A stretch of 64,000 nucleotides of DNA from VAXT01 sp963827725 (GCA_963827725.1 CAWHBM010000001.1:1984001-2048000); one strand, 5' to 3'; positions 7,785 to 16,480 are shown, numbered from the stretch's first letter. Notes: generated from the letters alone by a model not told the origin. A program made the numbers and translations.

Positions 7785-8168
7785 GTGAGGTTCTCCCCCG
7801 CCACCGTCACGGAGCTCAACCGAGTCGGGCTCTTCCAGCAGCTCGCCGGCGAGGTGCTGACGAAGCTCGCGCAGAAGATGGAGCGGGAGGACATCTCGGC
7901 CGGCAGCCCGATCATGCTCGAGGGCGAGCGGGGCGAACGGTTCTACGTCGTTCTCCGGGGGCTCCTTGCCGTGAATAGCGACGTCCTCGGCCCGCGGCGA
8001 ATGCTGCGCCCCGGCGATTACTTCGGCGAGGTTGCGCTCGCGATGAACGTGCCGCGAACCGCCTCGGTGACCGCGCTCACCCCGACAACGCTCGCCAGCT
8101 GCGACAAGGCGACCTTCGACGAGTTCGTCAGGCCACTGTTCGCCGACGACAACCCCTCCGAGGGTTGA
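7785..8168 (+). CDS. cyclic nucleotide-binding (cNMP/CAP_ED) domain protein
   Basis: A 127-residue stand-alone cNMP-binding beta-barrel. It begins with FSPATVTELNRVGLFQQL, followed by the barrel and the phosphate-binding cassette PGDYFGEVALAMNVPRTASV, which has the Gly-Glu and Arg positions expected for cyclic-nucleotide contact. No helix-turn-helix follows, so it is not a CRP-type regulator; a sensor or partner subunit is likelier. The GTG start at 7785 is adjacent to the divergent Nudix start, suggesting a shared promoter region. Confidence 0.85.
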   Translation: MRFSPATVTELNRVGLFQQLAGEVLTKLAQKMEREDISAGSPIMLEGERGERFYVVLRGLLAVNSDVLGPRRMLRPGDYFGEVALAMNVPRTASVTALTPTTLASCDKATFDEFVRPLFADDNPSEG

Positions 8169-8211
8169 GTTAGAGCGGGCTTTTTCCGATGAAGGCAGCG
8201 GGGTCCCCCTG

Positions 8212-9561
8212 TTGTCTTCTGCCGCACGCAACATTCCCGTCTACCGAGGCCGCTTCGGCCCTGCTGAGGCCGAGCGCCTGCTCTGGCGTGCCGGTTTCGG
8301 GCCTCGCCCGGGCGAGGCTGAGAGGCTCGCGAAGAAGGGCCTGAACGGCGCCGTTCGGTCGCTGACCCAGCCGAAGCGCGAGCGCCTCGTCGGACCCAGG
8401 CCGGTGGACGACGACAAGAACCGAATTGCGCCGGTCGACGCCTGGGGCCACGACCATCTCTGGTGGCTCGACCGCATGGTGCGTTCGAGTCGCCCGCTGA
8501 CGGAGCGGATGACGCTCGTCTGGCACGACTGGTTCGCAACTTCGAACGCGGGCGTCGGCTCGCAGCGGCTGATGCTGAAGCAGAACAACCTCTTTCGCAG
8601 CCGCGGTCTCGGCTCGTTCGAGCAACTGCTGATCTCGGTCACGAAGGACCCGGCGATGCTGCTCTGGCTCTCTGGAACCGACAACGAGAAGGGCTCGCCG
8701 AACGAGAACTACGGGCGCGAGCTGATGGAGCTCTTCACGCTCGGCGCGGGCCGCGGGTACTCGGAGCGCGACGTCCGCGAGCAGGCTCGCGCGTTGACCG
8801 GCTTCCGTTACGACTGGGACGACGACAAGGGCCCGGTCAACTTCCGATACGACCCGGAGCGCCACGATCCCGGCCTGAAACGGATCTTTGGTAAGCGCGG
8901 GCGCTTCGGCTGGCAGGACGCCTGCCGGCTCAGCGTCCACCACCCCAAGCACCGCTCGTTCTTCGTCACCAAGCTCTGGGGCTACTTCATCCCCGGCGCC
9001 GCCCTCCGCGGCGACGCGCAGCGCGGACTGGAGCGGGTCTACGTCGGAAACAAGTTCGCCGTCCGGCCTGTCGTCGAGGCGATCCTTCGCCACCCGCGTC
9101 TCTACACGGGCCCGCGAATGGTCAAGCCGCCCGTCGTCTACCTCGCAGGCATGCTCCGAGCGACCAAGCGCGGGGTCGACACCGAGGCCTGGACCTGGCT
9201 CGCGAACCAGGCGGGCCAGCAGCTCTTCTATCCCCCCAACGTCGCCGGTTGGGACGACGACCGCTGGCTCGACACCGCGTCGTTCCTTGCCCGCTGGAAC
9301 CTCGCGGGCCGCATCCTCCGCCCGGCCGTCCTCGAGACCTCGGAGAAGGGGCCCCTCGATCCGGACAAGCTCGTCGAGCGCGCCCTCGCGTTCTGGGGCA
9401 CGCCGCCCCTCACCTCGACGACGCTCCGCGCGCTCAAGTCGTTTGCGACCCGCGCCGTCGCCGACGCCGACCAGCGCTGGAAGAAGGCGCAGTACCCGGC
9501 CCTGATCGAGAACGCGCTACGCCATCTCATCGCCATCTCCCCGGATCTGCAGACGTCATGA
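8212..9561 (+). CDS. DUF1800 family protein
   Basis: A 449-residue member of the DUF1800 family, of unknown biochemical role, usually found next to DUF1501. Family features seen are the N-terminal AERLLWRAGFGPRPGEAERL, the central MTLVWHDWFATSNAGV, NENYGRELMELFTLG and the C-terminal YPPNVAGWDDDRWL. There is no obvious signal peptide with this TTG start at 8212, and no in-frame ATG lies closer to the domain. Its stop overlaps the ATG of the DUF1501 gene (ATGA), indicating translational coupling in a three-gene operon. Confidence 0.9.
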   Translation: MSSAARNIPVYRGRFGPAEAERLLWRAGFGPRPGEAERLAKKGLNGAVRSLTQPKRERLVGPRPVDDDKNRIAPVDAWGHDHLWWLDRMVRSSRPLTERMTLVWHDWFATSNAGVGSQRLMLKQNNLFRSRGLGSFEQLLISVTKDPAMLLWLSGTDNEKGSPNENYGRELMELFTLGAGRGYSERDVREQARALTGFRYDWDDDKGPVNFRYDPERHDPGLKRIFGKRGRFGWQDACRLSVHHPKHRSFFVTKLWGYFIPGAALRGDAQRGLERVYVGNKFAVRPVVEAILRHPRLYTGPRMVKPPVVYLAGMLRATKRGVDTEAWTWLANQAGQQLFYPPNVAGWDDDRWLDTASFLARWNLAGRILRPAVLETSEKGPLDPDKLVERALAFWGTPPLTSTTLRALKSFATRAVADADQRWKKAQYPALIENALRHLIAISPDLQTS

Positions 9562-10931
9562 GAGATTGCTGCAACGAGTTCTCCCGTTCGGCCTTGCTGC
9601 GAAAGGCTGTGGCCGAGGCCGGCGCCGGATTGCCCGCGATCGAGCCGGGCATGCCGCTCCCGGCAGGAACGGGCCTCGATCGCCGTAGCTTCCTCTCGCG
9701 CACCGCCGGGCTCGCGCTCGCGGTCTACGGCGCAAGCGCGCTCACGCCGAGGATGTTCGACGAGGGCATCGCCAAGGCTCTCGCCGCCGGTCCGCCGGAC
9801 ACGGTTCTCGTCTCGATCTTCATGGACGGCGGCGCGGATTCGCTCTCGCTGCTCTTCCCGCACGGCGACCCGGAGTACCGCAAGCTCCGCCCGCAGCTCG
9901 CGCTTCCCGACTCGGGCCTCGTCTTCCCGGAGGACACGCGACTGCGCTGGCATCCGTCCGCTGCGTCGTTCCACACCCTGCACAGCGAGGGGAAGCTCTC
10001 CGTGCTCCCCGCCGTCGGCTACACGAATGCCGACCAGTCACACTTCACCTCCCGGCACTACTGGGAGGTCGGGGCCACTGACGCGCGGCTCCAGACCGGT
10101 TGGCTCGGCCGCTATCTCGACCGCGTCGGGACGATGGACAACCCACTCCAGGGAGTCAGCCTCGACGGCGACCTCTCGCCTTCGCTTGCGACGGCGAAAA
10201 AGCCTGTCGCGGCCATGAGCGGGGCCGGCGACTACTCGTTCTGGGCGCCCGGAGTCTGGGGCCAGGTCGAGGAGCGGATGCTCGAGGCCGTCGGCACGCT
10301 CGGCGCGACACGCGGCCGTGACCAGGCGCTCGCAGGCGCGAGGGCCGTCACCTATCAGGCGCACCGCCTCCGCCAGCAGCTCGAGCCCTTCAACAACGAC
10401 AACGGGTTCCAGAGTCCGGTTCCCTATCCGACCTCCGACAGCGGCTTCCCCGATCAGCTCGCCGGGCTTGCCGCCATGCTCGCCGCGGGCCTGCCGTTGC
10501 ACTGCGTCGCTCTGAGCGCGTACGGCATGTACGACACGCACTCGGAGCAGGCCGACACCTTTTCCGACGGGCTCAAGCTGACGAGCGACACCCTGCTCGC
10601 GTTCCAGCGCGATCTCGAGGCGCGCGGGCTCGCCGACCGCGTCCTCACGCTCGTCTGGTCCGAGTTCGGGCGCCGGGCCGAGGAGAACGGGTCAGCGGGA
10701 ACCGACCACGGCGCAGCCGGGATCGGCTTCCTCATGGGCAGCCGCGTCCGCGGGACGATGATCGGTGAGTTCCCGGGCCTGAAGAACGGGCTCGACGACG
10801 ACGGGAACCTCAAGGCCACCGTCGACTACCGCAGCATCTACACCTCGGTGCTCGAGCAGTGGCTCGGGACCGACGCTTCCCCGATCGTGCCGCGAGCGGG
10901 CTCCTTCGCACGGGTGCCGATCCTCCGATGA
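9558..10931 (+). CDS. DUF1501 family protein with twin-arginine signal
   Basis: A 457-residue DUF1501 protein related to the alkaline phosphatase/sulfatase fold. Residues 42-46, RRSFL, followed by a hydrophobic stretch, are a Tat export signal, so the mature protein is probably folded, possibly metal-loaded, and extracytoplasmic. Family segments include VLVSIFMDGGADSLSLLFP, YTNADQSHFTSRHYWEV and LTLVWSEFGRRAEENGSAGTDHG. ATGA overlap couples it to both DUF1800 upstream and a cupredoxin-like gene downstream. The substrate is unknown. Confidence 0.9.
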   Translation: MRDCCNEFSRSALLRKAVAEAGAGLPAIEPGMPLPAGTGLDRRSFLSRTAGLALAVYGASALTPRMFDEGIAKALAAGPPDTVLVSIFMDGGADSLSLLFPHGDPEYRKLRPQLALPDSGLVFPEDTRLRWHPSAASFHTLHSEGKLSVLPAVGYTNADQSHFTSRHYWEVGATDARLQTGWLGRYLDRVGTMDNPLQGVSLDGDLSPSLATAKKPVAAMSGAGDYSFWAPGVWGQVEERMLEAVGTLGATRGRDQALAGARAVTYQAHRLRQQLEPFNNDNGFQSPVPYPTSDSGFPDQLAGLAAMLAAGLPLHCVALSAYGMYDTHSEQADTFSDGLKLTSDTLLAFQRDLEARGLADRVLTLVWSEFGRRAEENGSAGTDHGAAGIGFLMGSRVRGTMIGEFPGLKNGLDDDGNLKATVDYRSIYTSVLEQWLGTDASPIVPRAGSFARVPILR

Positions 10932-11302
10932 GACGCCTTCCCCTTCTGCTCGCCGGTCTCGTCTTCGCGGCCGCCATGCCGGCCCATGCAGCCGCGCCGC
11001 TCTCACGCGTCCAGGTGGTCGCGCTCGAGTTCCACTACCGACTCTCACGGGTCCGCATCCCGCCGGGGCCCGTCCGAATCGAGCTCGCCAACTTCGGAGA
11101 GGACGACCACGACCTCACGCTCAAGCGCGTCGGAGGGTCGACCGTCTACCGGATTCCGATGGCCCTGCCAGGCGAGCGGCAGATCATCAACCTCCGACTG
11201 AAGCCGGGCGTCTACCGCCTGTCGTGCTCGCTCTCGGACCACGCAGCGCGCGGCATGCAGTCGCGCCTCAGGGTCGTAGCTCCGAAACGACCGCGTCGCT
11301 GA
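10928..11302 (+). CDS. secreted cupredoxin-like protein
   Basis: A 124-residue protein with a Sec signal peptide (residues 1-22, cleavage after AHA) and a small beta-rich domain. His61 in EDDHDLT and the C-terminal Cys100-x4-His105-x4-Met110 cluster match the type 1 copper ligand order His-Cys-His-Met. It is coupled by ATGA to the DUF1501 gene, so a copper protein appears to be made with the Tat-exported DUF1501 partner. Electron transfer or copper delivery is plausible but inferred. Confidence 0.78.
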   Translation: MRRLPLLLAGLVFAAAMPAHAAAPLSRVQVVALEFHYRLSRVRIPPGPVRIELANFGEDDHDLTLKRVGGSTVYRIPMALPGERQIINLRLKPGVYRLSCSLSDHAARGMQSRLRVVAPKRPRR

Positions 11303-11319
11303 CCCCTACGCCGCTTTAC

Positions 11320-11394
11320 GGGGTCAGACCCCGTTAAGGCTCATGGGGTCAGACCCCGTTAAGGCTCATGGGGTCAGACCCTGTTAAGGCTCGA
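11320..11394. repeat. three tandem 25-bp GGGGTCAGACCCC units, copy 2
   Basis: Three head-to-tail 25-base units at 11320-11344, 11345-11369 and 11370-11394. Each opens with the palindrome GGGGTCAGACCCC (the third has one change) and continues GTTAAGGCTCAT. The same family, inverted, sits at 1112-1149. Here the third unit supplies the TAA stop of the minus-strand serine hydrolase at 11384-11386. The units fill almost the whole gap between two convergent genes. Confidence 0.88.
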
Positions 11395-12205
11395 CTTCGG
11401 CTTGAGACCCGCTGACGACGGCGTCACTGAAGGGAGGCCACGCCTCCTTTGCCCAGTCGCCGAACTCCAGGTCGGTGAGGGTGAGCAGGGCGAGGTTGCG
11501 CTCGGGGTCGACCCAGAAGAAGGTGCCGCTCCCGCCCCAGTGGCCGAACGTACGCGGCGAGGTCAGCGCGCCGGAGAAGTGCGGCTGCTTGCCCCCTTTG
11601 AGCTCGAAGCCCAGGCCCCAGTCGTTCGGGTCGAACCGGCCCAGATCGGGAATCACCCCGGCCAGACCGGGGAACTGGACGCTCACCGCCTCGGCAAGAG
11701 TCTCGGGCGCAACCAGGGTCGGAGCGAAGAGCTCCCGCACGAACGCGACGAGGTCGTCCAGCGTTCCCTGCAGTCCCGCGGCGGGTGAGCCGCGCAGCTC
11801 CGCCTTCATGCCGAGCGGGCCGAGAACGGCCTTCGACAGATACTCGGAGAAGGGCATCTCCGCATGCAGGGCAATCCGCTCGGCGGCGGCCTCGAAGCCG
11901 GCATTCGAGTAGATCCTGCGCGTTCCCGGCGTGGCGATCGGAGCGCCTGCGTCGAACGGCAGCCCGGACGCGTGGGCGAGCAGGTGGCGCATCGTCGAGC
12001 CGAGCGGCCCGGCCGGCTCGTCGAGGTCGATCGTCCCTTCTTCGGCCGCAACGAGGGCCGCGAGCGCCGTGACGGGCTTCGTGATCGAAGCCCAGCGAAA
12101 GACGCGCGAATCGTCGCCTCGGCGCCCCGGTTCGCCGCCTGGCGCGAGCACGGCAACCGCAATGTTCTCGGCCGGCCAGGCGTCGATGAGTTGAAGCGCC
12201 TCCAA
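11384..12205 (-). CDS. beta-lactamase family serine hydrolase (class C / esterase-like)
   Basis: A 273-residue penicillin-binding-protein-fold hydrolase. The catalytic motifs are present: S40-ITK-43 (SxxK), Y99-S-N101 (YxN), and the third motif GHWGGSG in place of KTG, as common in class C-related esterases and D-aminopeptidases. There is no signal peptide, so it is probably cytosolic. The TTG start at 12205 is 20 bases from the divergent GCS2 gene. The stop codon lies inside the GGGGTC repeat array. The natural substrate is not predictable. Confidence 0.88.
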   Translation of the reverse strand: MEALQLIDAWPAENIAVAVLAPGGEPGRRGDDSRVFRWASITKPVTALAALVAAEEGTIDLDEPAGPLGSTMRHLLAHASGLPFDAGAPIATPGTRRIYSNAGFEAAAERIALHAEMPFSEYLSKAVLGPLGMKAELRGSPAAGLQGTLDDLVAFVRELFAPTLVAPETLAEAVSVQFPGLAGVIPDLGRFDPNDWGLGFELKGGKQPHFSGALTSPRTFGHWGGSGTFFWVDPERNLALLTLTDLEFGDWAKEAWPPFSDAVVSGSQAEVEP

Positions 12206-12225
12206 AGCCGCTCGATACTACGGGC

Positions 12226-13419
12226 GTGACCAAGCAGATCTACCCGGACAGCATCACCGCGGGAAGCTTCGCCGAGGGCGTCAGCGTCCTCGACCATGCG
12301 TTCGGGAAGGGCGAGCCGTACACGCTCGGAGTGGAAGAGGAGTACATGCTCCTCGACCCGGAGAGCTTCGATCTCGTCCAGCACATCGACACTGTCCTCG
12401 CGTCCGTCGTTGGCCATGAGCTGGAAGCGCAGATGAAGGCGGAGCTCATGCAGTCCGTGCTCGAGATCGCGACGCCGGTCTGTCGGAGCGCGACCGACGT
12501 CGACCGCGAGTTGCGGAAGCTGCGCGAGTACGTGACGTCTGTGGCGCAGCAGCACTCGCTACGGGTCGGCTCAGCCGGTACCCACCCGTTCAGCCTGTTC
12601 GAGACGCAGCGAATCACCGCACGCGACCGGTACCACGCCCTGGTCGATCAGATGCAGTACGTCGCTCGCCGTGAGCTCATCTTCGGCCTCCACATCCACG
12701 TTGCCGTCGACGACCCCGAGAAGGCGATCCAGGTCGTGAACGGGCTTCTGGTCGAACTGCCACTGCTGCTCGCCCTCTCTGCAAGCTCGCCGTTCTGGAG
12801 AGGCGAGGCAACCGGCCTCGCATCGACGCGACAGATGGTGTTCGCCGCCTTCCCGCGCAGCGGCCCGCCGCCTCGCTTCCGCGACTACGGCGACTACGCC
12901 GAGGTCGTGGGGCAGCTCGAGAAGACGGGTTGCATCGCCGACTACACGCACATCTGGTGGGACATCAGGCCGCACCCAAAGCTCGGGACAGTCGAGATCC
13001 GCATCTGCGACGGCGTGACCCGCGTCGAGCATGCAGTCGCTCTCGCCGCCTACTGCCAGTCGCTCGTCAAGCTCCTCTCTGAGCGCTTCGACTCCGGCGA
13101 AGAGATCCGCACGCACCACCGCATCCTCACGACTGAGAACAAGTGGCTCGCCGCCCGCCATGGGCTCGACGCGCCACTCATGGACCTCGAGACCGGCCGC
13201 CGCAACCGTCTGCCGGTGGCACAACTCGTCCGGCGGCGCCTGAAGGCGCTCGAGCCCCACGCTCGCGAGCTCGGCTCGGAACGGGAGCTAGACGGCATCA
13301 AGGACATCCTCGGGCACGGGAACGGCGCCGTCCGCCAGCTCCGCGTTTTCAACGCGAACCGCGACCTGGTCGAAGTCGTACGGCAAATCGCCGACGTGAC
13401 CGAGATGGCAGCCGTTTAG
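12226..13419 (+). CDS. carboxylate-amine ligase, GCS2/YbdK family
   Basis: A 397-residue ATP-dependent ligase of the glutamate-cysteine ligase type 2 family. It shows the N-terminal YTLGVEEEYMLLDP, the central FGLHIHVAVDDPEKA, and THIWWDIRPHPKLGTVEIRICD, the nucleotide and metal-binding core. YbdK-type proteins have weak gamma-glutamylcysteine synthetase activity in vitro; in Actinobacteria their role is uncertain (EgtA is a relative). The GTG start at 12226 precedes the conserved region by about 35 residues. Monocistronic, with a possible terminator hairpin just after it. Confidence 0.9.
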   Translation: MTKQIYPDSITAGSFAEGVSVLDHAFGKGEPYTLGVEEEYMLLDPESFDLVQHIDTVLASVVGHELEAQMKAELMQSVLEIATPVCRSATDVDRELRKLREYVTSVAQQHSLRVGSAGTHPFSLFETQRITARDRYHALVDQMQYVARRELIFGLHIHVAVDDPEKAIQVVNGLLVELPLLLALSASSPFWRGEATGLASTRQMVFAAFPRSGPPPRFRDYGDYAEVVGQLEKTGCIADYTHIWWDIRPHPKLGTVEIRICDGVTRVEHAVALAAYCQSLVKLLSERFDSGEEIRTHHRILTTENKWLAARHGLDAPLMDLETGRRNRLPVAQLVRRRLKALEPHARELGSERELDGIKDILGHGNGAVRQLRVFNANRDLVEVVRQIADVTEMAAV

Positions 13420-13432
13420 CGCATCGGCCGTC

Positions 13433-13450
13433 GGGACCTCCGACGGTCCC
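13433..13450 (+). terminator. weak hairpin after the GCS2 gene
   Basis: GGGACC (13433-13438) pairs with GGTCCC (13445-13450) around a six-base loop, 13 bases after the stop. There is no T-run, so termination is uncertain. The ECF sigma promoter must lie in the remaining 50 bases before 13500. Confidence 0.35.
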
Positions 13451-13499
13451 GCCCTCGTATGGACCTCGTGGGCGAGGTCACTCGTATAGTCAACGCGCG

Positions 13500-14039
13500 A
13501 TGCTGGGTCCCGGCCGGCAGGAGCGCTCCTGGATTCGGGGCGCGCAATCAGGATCGGCCTCGGACCTCGAGGCGCTCTTTCGCGAGCACTGGCCCCGAGC
13601 TCACCGGGCCGCCTTTCTCGTCGTCCAGGACGAGGCGGCAGCCGAGGACATCGCGCAGGAGGCATTCCTCGCCGCCATTCGCAATCTCGACCGCTTCGAC
13701 CGCAGGCGGCCGTTCGGGCCGTGGCTGCACCGGATCGTCGTCAACCGCGCGATCGACTTCGCGCGCGCGAGATCGCTTCGCCGTGAGACCGGCTCCGCGG
13801 AGGTCGCAGACGATGAGTTCGACACCGGCGAGATTGGGAACCCGTTCTCACAAGGCGTTGCCGCCGGGCTGGCCGCGCTGGGGCCGGAGCATCGCGCGGT
13901 GATCGTCATGCGCTACCTCCTCGAGTACACGCCTGGCGAGATCGCGAGTCTTCTCGAGGTTCCCAGAGGAACGGTCAACTCACGGCTTCGCCGGGGGCTC
14001 GACAGCCTCGAGGCGATTCTCGATCGGGAGCGCAGATGA
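13500..14039 (+). CDS. ECF-type RNA polymerase sigma factor
   Basis: A 179-residue sigma-70 family ECF factor. Region 2 is evident as LFREHWPRAHRAAFLVVQDEAAAEDIAQEAFLAAIRNLDRFD, with the GPWLHRIVVNRAIDF continuation; region 4 is LGPEHRAVIVMRYLLEYTPGEIASLLEVPRGTVNSRLRRGL. The ATG at 13500 fits the domain start; the frame is open far upstream but that part lacks homologous features. Its stop overlaps the next gene's ATG (ATGA), a membrane-anchored protein likely to be its regulator. Such operons are often autoregulated. Confidence 0.93.
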   Translation: MLGPGRQERSWIRGAQSGSASDLEALFREHWPRAHRAAFLVVQDEAAAEDIAQEAFLAAIRNLDRFDRRRPFGPWLHRIVVNRAIDFARARSLRRETGSAEVADDEFDTGEIGNPFSQGVAAGLAALGPEHRAVIVMRYLLEYTPGEIASLLEVPRGTVNSRLRRGLDSLEAILDRERR

Positions 14040-15232
14040 GCGGCGAGCTCAAGCGGGAGTTGCAGAAGATCCAGGCGCCTGACGAGCTCGACGCGCAGCG
14101 ACGGGCATGGCCGCTCGTGCGTGCGGCTCTGGAGGCGCGCGAGCCAATCGAGATGACCCGGCGGCGCCTTCGCCCACTCCTGGCAGCCGCAATCGCGGTC
14201 GTCATCCTGGCGGCGGCGGTCTCGCCGCCCGGCCGCGCGCTCGTGGGCTCCGTTCGAGACGCGGTAACCAGCGAGAGCGTGAAGGCTCGCCCCGCTCTGA
14301 CCTCGCTGCCGGCACCCGGAATGCTCCTGGTCAACGCAAGCACCGGGCCCTGGATCGTGCAGTTCGACGGCTCGAAGCGTCTGCTCGGTCGGTGGCAGGA
14401 GGGGTCGTGGTCACCGAACGCGCAGCACGTCGTCACAACACGTCGTCAGGAGCTCGCCGCCCTGCTCCCGGACGGGACCGTGCGCTGGTCGCTCGCCCGC
14501 TCCGGCACCGTCCGAGCGGCGCGCTGGTCGCTCGAGGAGCGGCCCCGGTGTTGCCGGATCGCGTACTTGAGCGGGCGCGAGCTGCGGGTCGTGGGGGGCG
14601 ACGGCAAAGGCGACGCCTCGCTTCGGCGCGTCGTCGGCTCGACACCTCCGGCGTGGCGGCCGGAGGTGGAGCGGCAGGTCGCCTTCTCGACGGTCGACGG
14701 ACGAATCGAGCTCGTCGATGTCGATTCGACGAAGACGCTCTGGCGCACGGCCGCCGGCGACGTGCCCACCCAGCTCGTCTGGTCAGAGGACGGGCAGCGC
14801 CTGCTCGTCCTGGGCGAGCGCTCGCTTCGCGTGCTCGACGCGAACGGGCGAAAGCTCTTCTCGATCGGGCTTCCGATCGGCCCCTCCGGCGTCGTGTTCG
14901 TCCGCGGAAGCCACCGCTTCGTGATGATCCGCTACTCGCCCGCGACGGGGCTCAGCAACCTCGTCCTCCTCCAGGCCGAGACGGACCCGGGAGAGGCCCG
15001 TTCCCTCTACTCTGCGCCCGGAGATTTTGGGACGCTCGCGGTCTCGCCCAACGGCAACTGGCTGCTCGTCGGCTGGGTCAACGCCGACCAGTTCCTCTTC
15101 CTGCGCCTGTCGGCCGCGAAGGTTCAGGCAGTCTCGAACATCGTCGAGCAGTTCGGAGCCGCAACATCGGCCGGGCCGCTTGCGAAGGAGTTCCCGAAGA
15201 GCGTGAGCTGGTGCTGCCCCGCCTCGCCCTGA
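14036..15232 (+). CDS. putative membrane-anchored anti-sigma factor with beta-propeller-like ectodomain
   Basis: A 398-residue protein coupled to the ECF sigma gene by a 4-base overlap. About 45 cytoplasmic residues precede a single transmembrane helix (near residues 48-66, LLAAAIAVVILAAAV). The extracytoplasmic remainder contains repeated short beta segments such as GSWSPNAQHVV, LVWSEDGQRLLVL and LAVSPNGNWLLVG, resembling WD40/TolB-type blades. The topology and gene pair fit a sigma/anti-sigma module sensing an external signal, but the N-terminal segment lacks a recognisable zinc anti-sigma motif, so the role is inferred. Confidence 0.7.
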   Translation: MSGELKRELQKIQAPDELDAQRRAWPLVRAALEAREPIEMTRRRLRPLLAAAIAVVILAAAVSPPGRALVGSVRDAVTSESVKARPALTSLPAPGMLLVNASTGPWIVQFDGSKRLLGRWQEGSWSPNAQHVVTTRRQELAALLPDGTVRWSLARSGTVRAARWSLEERPRCCRIAYLSGRELRVVGGDGKGDASLRRVVGSTPPAWRPEVERQVAFSTVDGRIELVDVDSTKTLWRTAAGDVPTQLVWSEDGQRLLVLGERSLRVLDANGRKLFSIGLPIGPSGVVFVRGSHRFVMIRYSPATGLSNLVLLQAETDPGEARSLYSAPGDFGTLAVSPNGNWLLVGWVNADQFLFLRLSAAKVQAVSNIVEQFGAATSAGPLAKEFPKSVSWCCPASP

Positions 15233-16461
15233 TTCTCGCCGCAAGCGCACTCGCGCTTGGCGTCGCGTCGTCGTTCTCGAAATCCGGTGGCGACGACGAC
15301 CAGGTCGTGTGGCGCGAGTCTCGGTCGCTCGGCGTCCCCTGGGATGGACGGCTCGTTCGTGGCGTCCAACTCCCGAACGAGGGGATGACCTACTTCACCT
15401 GGGACCCGATCCTCAAGCGCTCACCGAACCGGCCGTGGCGCCGCTGGGGAAGCGACCGCTTGATCCGGCCGCTGCTCCGCGTGCTGGCCGAGTACACCGC
15501 CGCTCATCCCGAGACTCCTCGGATCGGAATCGGTGATCTCTCGCGCCCGAATGGCGGTGTCTTCGACGAGCGGTTCGGCGGGCTCGGCCACGCCTCCCAT
15601 CAGAACGGCCTCGACGTGGACGTGTATTACCCGCGCCGCGACGGGCTCGAGCTCAGGCCGTCGCGGCCCAGCCAGATCGACCGCGCCCTCGCGCAGGACC
15701 TCGTCACGCGCTTCGTGCGCATGGGAGCTGTCTACGTCTTCGTCGGCCCTAGAACGGGTCTCCGGGGACCCCGACGGATCGTCCAGAGGCTCGCTCACCA
15801 CGACGACCATCTGCACGTCCGGATCCGGCCTGATCCGCTCTCCCGGGGGAGACTCGGCCGCTCTGCACAGGGCCGGGTGCTCGAAGCGGTGAGGGTCGGA
15901 GATCCCGAGGCGTCCGAGCGCGTGCTCGTCGTCGGCTGCATCCACGGCAACGAGTGCGCGGGTACCGCGGTTACCGGGATCCTCACTCAGTCAGCGCCCG
16001 ACTTCGACCTCTGGGTCCTGCCGAACCTGAATCCCGACGGCCGCGCGGCGAGACGTCGCCACAACGCTCGCGGCGTCGACCTCAATCGGAACTTCCCGTC
16101 CGAATGGAAGCGCAGAGGCCGACGGTGGGACCCGGAGTATCCCGGTCCACGGCCACTCTCCGAGCCGGAGACTCGCGCCGCGGTCCGGCTGATCGAACGG
16201 ATCCGCCCGGACGTCACGATCTGGTTCCACCAGCCGCAGGCACTCGTGCGTGCCTGGGGGCCGAGCATGCCGTCGGCGCGTCGCTACGCGGAGTTGGCGG
16301 GCATGCGTTTCCGTGCGATCCGCTGGCCCGCCGGCACGGCTGCGAACTGGCAGAACCACCGTTTCGGCGGGTCGAGCGCCTTCGTCGTGGAGCTCCCCGC
16401 GGGAGCCCTCTCTTCTGAAGCCGCGGCCCGGCACGCGCGCGCTGTGTTGGCCCTGCCTTAA
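15211..16461 (+). CDS. fused murein endopeptidase (M74/MepA-like) and M14 zinc carboxypeptidase
   Basis: A 416-residue exported protein with an N-terminal hydrophobic signal (LALILAASALALGVASS). Domain 1 (residues about 40-215) has MepA/LAS zinc motifs: H130-QNGLD-VD-137 and the HxH in DD-H200-L-H202, implying cleavage of D-Ala-mDAP cross-links. Domain 2 (about 225-410) is M14: H245-GNE-248, VDLNRNFP, H340 in WFHQP, and catalytic E394 in VVELPAG, suggesting a gamma-D-Glu-mDAP carboxypeptidase. The GTG start at 15211 overlaps the previous gene by 22 bases. Two wall hydrolases in one chain under an ECF sigma suggests envelope-stress peptidoglycan remodelling (inference). Confidence 0.88.
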   Translation: MLPRLALILAASALALGVASSFSKSGGDDDQVVWRESRSLGVPWDGRLVRGVQLPNEGMTYFTWDPILKRSPNRPWRRWGSDRLIRPLLRVLAEYTAAHPETPRIGIGDLSRPNGGVFDERFGGLGHASHQNGLDVDVYYPRRDGLELRPSRPSQIDRALAQDLVTRFVRMGAVYVFVGPRTGLRGPRRIVQRLAHHDDHLHVRIRPDPLSRGRLGRSAQGRVLEAVRVGDPEASERVLVVGCIHGNECAGTAVTGILTQSAPDFDLWVLPNLNPDGRAARRRHNARGVDLNRNFPSEWKRRGRRWDPEYPGPRPLSEPETRAAVRLIERIRPDVTIWFHQPQALVRAWGPSMPSARRYAELAGMRFRAIRWPAGTAANWQNHRFGGSSAFVVELPAGALSSEAAARHARAVLALP

Positions 16462-16480
16462 AGCCGTAGGCTTGCCGCCC

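Noticed and set aside
11320..11394. CRISPR array
   Set aside because: The units are contiguous with no unique spacers and no cas genes are present.
14107..16461. A 784-codon plus-strand frame starting inside the anti-sigma gene
   Set aside because: The first 368 codons are an alternate-frame shadow of that gene; the signal peptide and domains start at GTG 15211.
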